A stretch of DNA of 64,000 bases. Origin: Ctenosaura bakeri (lineage: Eukaryota > Chordata > Lepidosauria > Squamata > Iguanidae). The notes under the pieces were generated by a model, which did no database searches, was not told where the DNA came from, and saw only the letters and a list, made by a program, of their open reading frames with translations. The first letter of the stretch is position 1; each line of letters opens with the position of its first letter. The position numbers were made by a program, and so were the translations under genes. Where the stretch lies: contig CAOLHI010000389.1 in the NCBI GenBank assembly GCA_948474755.1, positions 248,001 through 312,000 on the forward strand, in the 5' to 3' direction. This document shows, piece by piece, positions 21,798 to 28,899 of the stretch.

Positions 21798-24251
21798 ATG
21801 TCCGCGCTCTTCAAGAAGTGCGTGTCCTGCGGGCGCAAAGTTGCCCTCAACGACGGCCACAAGGAGTGTCTTTTCTGTTTGGGTGAGTCCCACAACATTC
21901 GGACTTGCCCAATTTGCCGGGATTTTACTCCCCAAACTCTCCGCAACCGGTCCGCGAGACTTAAGTCTTATTGTTGGGAACAGTCTCTGCGGGCGATAGA
22001 CGAGACCTCCACTTCCAAGATGGCCGACAAGAAGACGACCACGCCATCGATGGTATCGGCGGCTGCCGGTCCGTCCACCTCGTCGGTATCGGGCTCGGTA
22101 ACGGCGAGAACGCCGATCTCGGCGTTACCGAGGATCCCGAAGCTGTCGGCGGCTGCCAAGTCAGCGAAAGGATCCTCGACAGCGAGGAAGGCTGAGGCTC
22201 CCCTGATGGAGACGCCTGCTAAAAAGCGCCCTGCTCCGGACGGAGGCAAGGGCAAGGAGAAGGAGAAGAAGAAGAAGAAGGAGAAGAAGAAGCGCTCCCC
22301 GGCTGGGGACGTTCAACCTCCTACTCCTCCTCCTACTCAGCAGCCTTCCAAAGGGCGAGGCGAGTCCGTCGATCTCTCGGATGATGAGATCGAGGACGTT
22401 CCCCAACAGCGCCCAGACTCGCCTGTGGCAGACCCTCCAACCCTGGTGGAGGAGCGCCACCGCCCTCCCAGCCGTCGCAGGTCGGCCGACCTGCAGCAGA
22501 GAGAGCCCTCTGCTTCTCCGGAGCGGCGTTCGACCTCCTTCCGGTCCCGGTCCCGCTCTTCCGAGCGTCCGGTGGCCTCGCCGCCTCCTAGGGAGACAAG
22601 AGAGGAACAACCTCGCTCGTCTGCCTCCAGATACACCTCGGCGTCCTACGTGGCCAGGTACGCAAGGGAATCTGAATGGAGAGAGCGCCCGGCCTCTTAT
22701 CGGTCACATTCACCATCGTACCGGGATCGGTACCATCGTGGCCCGAGTCGCTGGGAGACCTTCCGGAGGTCCCGGTCACCTCGTCGACAGCGCGAATCGC
22801 GCTCGCCTAGAGGGGACGAGGCTCGGTACCGTCGACACCGAAGCCGATCTCCGTCGGACCGCCGCTCCTTCAGCCGCTCTCCCTCTCCTCGATATCATAG
22901 GGCGAGGGAGCCTTCACCTCGGTATCGGGCGATATCACCACCTCCTAGGGTCACGGCAACGGCGACGTGCCCTACGGAGTCGGTAGTGACTGAGCGGGCT
23001 ACGACGACGTCAGCCTGCCAGACTACCCCTGTCACCACTAAGAAGGTGAAGTCAGTGGTCAGCCAGCCCAAGCGGGACGCTGCTACTACCACCGCCCTGG
23101 CTGCAGAGAAGCCTAGGAAGGCAACACCTGTGGCGACTGCGAAGGAGCCGGAAAGCGAGCGGCGAGAGGACTCACCGAGCTCGGAGTCGTATGACTCGAG
23201 TGCGGAATCAGAGGTGTCTGAGGCGGCCTCCCAGGAGTCTCCTCCGCTGGGATTCGGGGACCCGATCCCAGATTCTGCTCCAGAGGACGTCCACCAGTTC
23301 TCTGCGATGCTGCTCCGCATGGCCACTACCCTTGGCCTTAAGATCGCCGATGCGGAGCCGGAGGACGACGATCCAGTCTTCTCCGTCTTTGAAGGGAAGC
23401 AACCTGCCACGGCCCCGCTGCCTCTCCTGCCCCGGGTATCCAGACTGGTGAAGGCCGCCTGGGATAGGCCGGCCTCGGCTCAGCCGATACCGCAGCGGCT
23501 GGAACACCTCTACAGGGTGCAGAAGGATAACGCCGGTTATCTCTTTAATCACCCTGCACCGAACTCTGTGGTGGTCAAGTCGGCACAGATGAAAGGCTCC
23601 GGCAGGCAGCACACCACCCCGCCGGACAAAGAGGGCAGGAAGTTGGACGCCTATGCAAGAAGGTTCTATTCCGCCGCCTCCTTGCAGATCAGGCTGTCCA
23701 ACACTCAGGCTTGCCTCGCGGCATACCTGAAAAAGGTGCTCGATCGCCTGCAACCGGCGATGGAGGCGGGACCGGAGGACATCCGCCAAGCCTCCTCCGT
23801 GATCTTCAACGAGGCCATCTCCATCGCTCGGCAGCAGATGGCCTCCTCCAGGCACGCAGTGGAGATTGCCTCCCGGGTCATGGCGGGATCCATCGGCCTG
23901 CGCCGCCATGCTTGGCTGCGGCCGGCCGACATCCAGGAGGACACCAGAAGGAGGATTGAAGATCTCCCCTTCGACGGTGAGGGCCTATTCAATTCGTCCA
24001 CCGACGAAGCGTTGGACAATCTCGTTAAGGCGAGGTTGACCGCCAAGAAGATTGGGCTACAGCCGGCCACGCAAGCCCGCAGGACCTCCACCTTCCGCCC
24101 ATCCTGGCGACGATCTTCCACCTCGTCGTTCCAGCATTCGGCCCAGTCTGGACAGTTGAGACCGTCCTCCGGCTCATCGGCCAGACGCACGATAAGACGA
24201 CGCCCGGCTTCGTCCAAGAAGTCCTCCTCCGAGACAAAGTCTCGGTTTTGA
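21798..24251 (+). CDS. DIRS Gag-like protein with Cys/His motif and RS domain
   Basis: An open frame of 817 codons from ATG 21798 to TGA 24249-24251. The frame is open further upstream, but that part lies in and next to the terminal repeat and starts only with TTG, so I choose this ATG. Residues 1-50 hold a Cys/His cluster (C-x2-C, then C-x2-C and further Cys/His residues) typical of the N-terminus of vertebrate DIRS Gag. A Lys-rich tract near residues 150-168 could be a nuclear signal. An Arg/Ser dipeptide-rich segment spans about residues 214-380 and resembles the RS domains of splicing factors. The C-terminal third is the conserved DIRS Gag block (RHAWLRPADIQ...LPFDGEGLF). The role is presumed to be RNA binding and particle formation. 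The frame is +1-shifted relative to the RT frame that follows. Confidence 0.88.
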   Translation: MSALFKKCVSCGRKVALNDGHKECLFCLGESHNIRTCPICRDFTPQTLRNRSARLKSYCWEQSLRAIDETSTSKMADKKTTTPSMVSAAAGPSTSSVSGSVTARTPISALPRIPKLSAAAKSAKGSSTARKAEAPLMETPAKKRPAPDGGKGKEKEKKKKKEKKKRSPAGDVQPPTPPPTQQPSKGRGESVDLSDDEIEDVPQQRPDSPVADPPTLVEERHRPPSRRRSADLQQREPSASPERRSTSFRSRSRSSERPVASPPPRETREEQPRSSASRYTSASYVARYARESEWRERPASYRSHSPSYRDRYHRGPSRWETFRRSRSPRRQRESRSPRGDEARYRRHRSRSPSDRRSFSRSPSPRYHRAREPSPRYRAISPPPRVTATATCPTESVVTERATTTSACQTTPVTTKKVKSVVSQPKRDAATTTALAAEKPRKATPVATAKEPESERREDSPSSESYDSSAESEVSEAASQESPPLGFGDPIPDSAPEDVHQFSAMLLRMATTLGLKIADAEPEDDDPVFSVFEGKQPATAPLPLLPRVSRLVKAAWDRPASAQPIPQRLEHLYRVQKDNAGYLFNHPAPNSVVVKSAQMKGSGRQHTTPPDKEGRKLDAYARRFYSAASLQIRLSNTQACLAAYLKKVLDRLQPAMEAGPEDIRQASSVIFNEAISIARQQMASSRHAVEIASRVMAGSIGLRRHAWLRPADIQEDTRRRIEDLPFDGEGLFNSSTDEALDNLVKARLTAKKIGLQPATQARRTSTFRPSWRRSSTSSFQHSAQSGQLRPSSGSSARRTIRRRPASSKKSSSETKSRF

Positions 24252-24252
24252 C

Positions 24253-26166
24253 GTGCCTGGCAGGACCTACCAATACCCACTCTTCAGCCTACCATCTGCG
24301 CTCGGAGACCGACCGACTCTAGCTCGACATCTCACGGAGTGGCAATGTGTCACTACGGACTCTTGGGTGCTTTCCATCGTCCGTCTTGGCTACGCCATCG
24401 AGTTTCTCGATATTCCTCCTCGAGGCGCTTACTATTCCACGCCGTCGAGTCCGGCCCTCCTGGAAGAGATCCAGTCCCTCCTCCAGAAAGGGGCGATCGA
24501 GCAGCTCCCGCAAGAAGCCAAGACCACCGGCTTCTTCTCCAGGTACTTCACGGTACCGAAAGCCGACGGTACCCTCCGGCCGATCCTAGACCTCAGAGGG
24601 GTGAACTACTACATCCGCCTCAAAAGGTTCAAGATGGTCACGATACCGTCGATCCTGCCCTTCCTACATCGAGGGGACTGGTTCGCCTCCATTGATCTCC
24701 GAGACGCATACTTCCATATCGCCATTCGCCCGCAGCACAGACGGTACCTCCGCTTCGCAGTCGACGACACCTGTTACCAGTACAAGGTGCTGCCGTTCGG
24801 ACTCTCGACTGCCCCAAGGGTCTTCACCAAGTGCATGGCCCCGGTGGTATCCTTCCTGCGGACGAAGGGTGCTTCTGTCTTCCCTTACCTCGACGATTGG
24901 CTGTTGGTGGCGTTCTGCAAACAGAGACTTTACCACGACGTCCACATGACGTTGTCACTCCTGACCCGCCTTGGTCTATGGGTGAATCCGAAGAAGTCCC
25001 ACCTCGAGCCGGCGAGGATCTTGGACTTCATCGGGGCGACGCTCAACTCGACCTCCGCCAGGGCGTACCTACCAGAGTCTCGAGCCCAAACCCTGATCCG
25101 GGCCGCCGCTCACGCTCGTACGGCCCCGACGTTATCTGCGAGAAGCGTCCAGCAGCTCTTGGGCTACATGGCTGCGACGACCGCTGTGACATATCTCGCC
25201 AGGCTGAGAGCGAGACCTCTTCAACACTGGTTCGTCTGCATATTCGACCCCCTGCGAGACGAACAGACACTCCGACTGCAGCTGCCGGAAGACGTCCGCT
25301 CATCCCTCCGATGGTGGCAGTCGCGACGCAATCTCATGTCAGGGATGCCTTTCCAACAGCCGACACCGAAGGTGACGGTAACGACCGACGCCTCCCTGTA
25401 TGGATGGGGTGCCCACTGCGGCGATCTCAGAGTCCGCGACAGATGGACCGACGACGAGACCGCTCTCCATATCAACGCGCTGGAGCTGCTCGCCGTCTCG
25501 AAAGCGCTACGGGCATTCCGCCACGTCGTAGCGGGGCGGACGGTCCTGGTTCTGACGGACAATACCACCGCCGTCTGTTACATCAACAGACAAGGAGGGA
25601 CTCACTCCACAACCCTGCTCAACATTGCACTCGACTTGTGGGAATGGTGCATTCGCCTGCACACGCATCCCGTGGCAGTTCACCTGGCCGGGCAGGAGAA
25701 CACCACGGCAGACACCCTCAGCAGGGACACCTCATCCCATCACGAATGGTCTCTCTCCGGAGAGGCGTTCAGACTGATTCGGGACCGCTGGGGCGAACCA
25801 TCGATCGACCTCTTCATGACCAGGGAAAACGCGAAGTGTCGCCGATTCTGTTCCAGAGCGGGCCACGATCGTGCCTCCATCGGGGACGCTTTCCAGTTTC
25901 CGTGGACCGGGGAACTCCTCTACGCGTTCCCGCCGTTCCCGCTGCTCAGCCGGACGATATCGAAGATCCTCGCCGACCGAGCCGACGCGATCCTGGTAGC
26001 CCCGTACTGGCCGAGGCAACATTGGTTCGCACCCCTGCTACAAGCCGCACGAGACGACCTGCTCCGGTTGCCACCGACACCGGACCTGCTCTCCCACTCC
26101 GGCGGCCGAGTCCTCCATCCGGACCTGCCACGCCTGGCCCTCCATGCCTGGAGGATATCGCACTAG
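24253..26166 (+). CDS. DIRS reverse transcriptase, RNase H and methyltransferase-like domain
   Basis: An open frame that is stop-free from 24196; position 24253 is a GTG. The RT block shows the catalytic Asp in ASIDLRDAYFHI (about residue 148 counted from 24253) and YLDD (Asp 214 and 215). RNase H acidic residues are all present: TTDASLYGWG (379), NALELLAV (411), LTDNTTAV (436) and TADTLSR (487). Residues about 518-600 (SIDLFMTRENAK ... ILVAPYWPRQHW) match the methyltransferase-like domain found after RNase H in DIRS elements. The first in-frame ATG (24634) falls after conserved RT sequence, so translation probably starts elsewhere: by +1 frameshift out of Gag in the 24196-24251 overlap, or at a non-AUG codon. 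The start is therefore uncertain, the domain content is not. Confidence 0.9.
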   Translation: MPGRTYQYPLFSLPSALGDRPTLARHLTEWQCVTTDSWVLSIVRLGYAIEFLDIPPRGAYYSTPSSPALLEEIQSLLQKGAIEQLPQEAKTTGFFSRYFTVPKADGTLRPILDLRGVNYYIRLKRFKMVTIPSILPFLHRGDWFASIDLRDAYFHIAIRPQHRRYLRFAVDDTCYQYKVLPFGLSTAPRVFTKCMAPVVSFLRTKGASVFPYLDDWLLVAFCKQRLYHDVHMTLSLLTRLGLWVNPKKSHLEPARILDFIGATLNSTSARAYLPESRAQTLIRAAAHARTAPTLSARSVQQLLGYMAATTAVTYLARLRARPLQHWFVCIFDPLRDEQTLRLQLPEDVRSSLRWWQSRRNLMSGMPFQQPTPKVTVTTDASLYGWGAHCGDLRVRDRWTDDETALHINALELLAVSKALRAFRHVVAGRTVLVLTDNTTAVCYINRQGGTHSTTLLNIALDLWEWCIRLHTHPVAVHLAGQENTTADTLSRDTSSHHEWSLSGEAFRLIRDRWGEPSIDLFMTRENAKCRRFCSRAGHDRASIGDAFQFPWTGELLYAFPPFPLLSRTISKILADRADAILVAPYWPRQHWFAPLLQAARDDLLRLPPTPDLLSHSGGRVLHPDLPRLALHAWRISH

Positions 26167-27179
26167 ACGATCCCGTGCTCGGTACCGTCCTCGTCGCGGC
26201 CAGGAAGGAATCCACCCGTCGCAACTATCAATATAAATGGCGACGCTTCCTGACCTTCGCTAACGAGAGGAGTGAGCCGGTATCGCCCGCGGGGCTCTCT
26301 ACCGTCCTGCATTTCCTCCTGCACCTCCGGCAACAGGGTCTGGCGTTTACATCCCTGAAGGTGTATCTCTCCGCGATCGTGGCATACCAACCGCCACGAT
26401 CGGCTGCCTCGGCCTTCTTCAGGAACGATACCGTTAAGCGGTTCCTGAAAGGACTTCATCATCTCTACCCGCCGGTATCGCCGCCGCTACCGCCGTGGTC
26501 CCTCTCGCTGGTGCTCTCGCAGCTGACAAAGCCGCCCTTCGAGCCGATGGCGACCTCGGATGACAGGCTCCTGACCATGAAAACTGCCTTCCTGGTAGCG
26601 GTGACCTCAGCGAGGCGAGCGGGTGAGATCACAGCTCTTCGATCCGATGAGCCCTTCACGGTCTTCCACAGAGACAAGGTGGTCCTGAGACCTGACATCT
26701 CGTTCCTGCCTAAGGTGGTGTCCAGTTTCCATCTCAACCAGGACATCATCCTGCCTGCCTTCTTCCCGAATCCGACGACACCGTTGGAGCGGTCCCTCCA
26801 CTCCCTGGACGTGCGTCGGGCCGTGGCCTTCTACATGGACAGGACTGCTTCCTTCCGACAGACGCCGCATCTCTTCGTTTGCTATGGGCGACGTCGGAAG
26901 GGCCTTAAAGTGTCCACCCAGCGCTTCTCCAAGTGGGTGGTACGGACTATTCAACTGGCGTATGAACTCACGAGGAAGCCTCCGCCAGTCCTGCTTCGAG
27001 CCCACTCCACCAGAGCGGTGGCTACTTCTGCGGCCCTCCTGCGAGGAGTTGACCTGCATGAACTCTGCCGTGTGGCGACCTGGTCCCAACCATCGGACTT
27101 CGTGCGCCACTACAGGCTCGACTGCCAGTCGCGCAGAGATGCCCGGTTTGGACGTGAGGTGCTGGCTTCCGTGCTGTAG
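25746..27179 (+). CDS. DIRS tyrosine recombinase (YR)
   Basis: Phage-integrase-fold recombinase that circularises or integrates the element's DNA. An N-terminal SAM-like region (RKESTRRNYQYKWRRFLTFA ... LKVYLSAIVAY) precedes the catalytic domain. The catalytic Arg is in TSARRAGEI (about residue 291 from ATG 25746). The H-x-x-R box AHSTR gives His 420 and Arg 423, a Trp follows in VATWSQ, and the nucleophile is Tyr in FVRHYR (456). The frame is open back to about 24831, fully inside the RT frame; 25746 is the last ATG before the conserved YR region and is my start choice. The true start could also be non-AUG nearer 26100. YR lies in the same frame as Gag, in a different frame from RT. Stop TAG ends at 27179. 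Confidence 0.88.
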   Translation: MVSLRRGVQTDSGPLGRTIDRPLHDQGKREVSPILFQSGPRSCLHRGRFPVSVDRGTPLRVPAVPAAQPDDIEDPRRPSRRDPGSPVLAEATLVRTPATSRTRRPAPVATDTGPALPLRRPSPPSGPATPGPPCLEDIALDDPVLGTVLVAARKESTRRNYQYKWRRFLTFANERSEPVSPAGLSTVLHFLLHLRQQGLAFTSLKVYLSAIVAYQPPRSAASAFFRNDTVKRFLKGLHHLYPPVSPPLPPWSLSLVLSQLTKPPFEPMATSDDRLLTMKTAFLVAVTSARRAGEITALRSDEPFTVFHRDKVVLRPDISFLPKVVSSFHLNQDIILPAFFPNPTTPLERSLHSLDVRRAVAFYMDRTASFRQTPHLFVCYGRRRKGLKVSTQRFSKWVVRTIQLAYELTRKPPPVLLRAHSTRAVATSAALLRGVDLHELCRVATWSQPSDFVRHYRLDCQSRRDARFGREVLASVL

Positions 27180-27215
27180 GACCTGACCCGCCATCCGACC
27201 GGTAAGCTACACAGT

Positions 27216-27312
27216 CTCCTAGTGTATGAAGGCACAGAGACCACGAAGAAGAAGAACAGGTTGCTTACCTGTAACTGTGGTTCTTCGAGTGGTCATCTGT
27301 GCCATCATACAC
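27216..27312 (+). repeat. DIRS internal complementary region (ICR)
   Basis: Two abutting segments. Positions 27216-27251 are complementary to the outer left end (CTCCTAGTGTATGAAGGC, then GCACAGAGACCAC). Positions 27252-27312 are complementary to the outer right end (GAACAGGTTGCTTACC onward to CATCATACAC). Read on the minus strand, the ICR is right end joined to left end through TTC repeats, i.e. the sequence of a circle junction. Only one base differs from the present left end (TTCGTGG against TTTGTGG). In DIRS models this region templates completion of the element ends during circular DNA synthesis. Confidence 0.92.
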
Positions 27313-27354
27313 ACCCGCCCTTCCTCCCCTCTTTCTCAGGTCCCTGTAGGTTCT

Positions 27355-27552
27355 ACGGCGGACGACAGAACTGAGGAGAGACCGTTGCTCGGCGGGAGGA
27401 GCATGCGCAGTACCGGCGTGGGGGAGGGGTTCCCGCCAAGCGAACAAGCTCTAGAAGTTTCCGAACGCTACCGCGCAGGCGCTAAAGCTCCTAGTGTATG
27501 ATGGCACAGATGACCACTCGAAGAACCACAGTTACAGGTAAGCAACCTGTTC
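27355..27552 (-). repeat. DIRS right inverted terminal repeat
   Basis: Reverse complement of the left repeat, with an outer extension of about 30 bp (ACCACAGTTACAGGTAAG region) absent from the left end but present in the ICR. Ends CCTG then TTC at 27550-27552, after which intron sequence ATCATGG resumes. Unequal outer ends are a normal feature of DIRS repeats. Confidence 0.92.
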
Positions 27553-28899
27553 ATCATGGCTTATTAGCTGTGATTACCATTTGCCACCAGCAGTTACACC
27601 AATAGACTGACAGAGGCAAACATAGTTCTGCTGTGCCCAAGTTATGGGAGAAAAGTTGAAAGAGGGCTTAATCCTACCTCCTGACTCTCTAATTTTAGCT
27701 AAATCATGCACCCATAGGTTTCTAAGGACAGTAACTCTCCATGAACTGCTGCTCACGCTTCTAGATGTAGTATAGAAATCTGAAGCATGAGGGACACTTC
27801 AAAGTTACATCCATGCTTTATTGCCCTCTATTTAATCAGGGGTAAATTTCATGACATCAAAAAATTGGATGCTGGACCATTATTGCCTTTTATTGTCCTT
27901 TCTTCTTTCTGCTTCCTTCAGAGCCAGACATGGCAAAAATCAGATTAAGATATAGATTTGTATTTCTGGGCTAAATCTATAATGTCTTATCGAATGACAA
28001 AGTCAGATGGCAGATAGAATACGCGATTAGTCTAGATGTTTTTAGCAGGATAATTGCTCACTTCTGTCTTATATTGCAATATTCACGTGCATTCTTCACA
28101 GCTGATGGATAAATGTAAAATGGAATTAGCTGGGAACAACCCTGTTTTGGCCACAGTGCGCCTGATTCCAGAATCCAAAAACTGTGCATTGTTAGGTACT
28201 CTCCACTGTCCAAGCAGGCCAGGTGCAATTGCTGGAGGGTTTAATTTCCTTTTGGATGAGAGAGAGAGAGTGCGCGCACTTGGGAATTATGGCATTTTAT
28301 AAATTTTCTTTCTTTTTTGCATAAATATATAAGATGATTGTGGCTGAGCAAGCAAGCAAGCAGACAGTATTAATCACTAAGCCAGTATTGGTTTCCCTCA
28401 AAATCAAGCAACTTCCCCTTGGATCCCGTAAGACTCTTTTCATCCATGCACTTACTATGTTTCCTTCCTTTCCTAACTAAACTCACTGCCTGTGTTTTAA
28501 GTGTTTGCCTTCTGCCACTCCCATATATTCTAAAAATCTTCTTGCCATCTCACCCTGACCATGAAGAGTGTCCTGGCTGGTAACAACCATAAGTCATCAT
28601 GGGCCAGCCAATCAGTTACCACTGAAAATTAGCAAGTAAATAATCACTCCCTCTGCTTTTAGCCTGCCAGTTCTTGGCATACTGTTGGCACCATAAAAGA
28701 AGGATGGGGAAAAACAGTTGCATAATTTGTTGTAACAAATTTTAATACAGTTTTGGCCTTCTTTCTCATTCGAAAACAAGACTCTATTCAGTTAATGAAT
28801 TTTATGCAATAGAAGGCTATTTTATCCCCCACCCCCTTTCTATCATATCCCTCCCACCACAGCAGTGTCTTTCCATGGTCTTGGGTTATATGTTCTTAT
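27553..28899. other. FBLN5 intron between DIRS and Bov-B, no feature recognised
   Basis: Ordinary AT-rich intron sequence with a short (GA)n at 28259-28270. It resumes exactly at the DIRS right edge with ATCATGGCTTATT. Confidence 0.45.

Larger units (their letters stand above)
21468..27552 (+). mobile_element. Complete DIRS-type tyrosine-recombinase retrotransposon
   Basis: A 6.1 kb element with the full DIRS plan: inverted terminal repeats, three long open frames (Gag; RT-RNase H-MT; tyrosine recombinase) and an internal complementary region just inside the right repeat. It is far more GC-rich than the flanking intron. TTC occurs at both edges (21468-21470 and 27550-27552). DIRS elements integrate by recombinase-mediated crossover of a circle, not by an integrase making a target duplication, and the TTC is best read as the crossover trinucleotide. 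All catalytic residues I can check are present and no frame is broken. It lies in sense orientation in the FBLN5 intron between the EGF5 and EGF6 exons. Expression and mobility cannot be judged from sequence. Confidence 0.95.

Noticed and set aside
22161..24280. Several antisense frames of 100-230 codons within the DIRS element.
   Set aside because: No domain signal; they mirror Gag and RT codons and arise from high GC content.
24831..25745. The recombinase frame upstream of 25746 as real N-terminal protein.
   Set aside because: It lies wholly within the RT/RNase H frame and has the Arg/Pro/Gly-rich composition expected of a shadow frame in GC-rich DNA.
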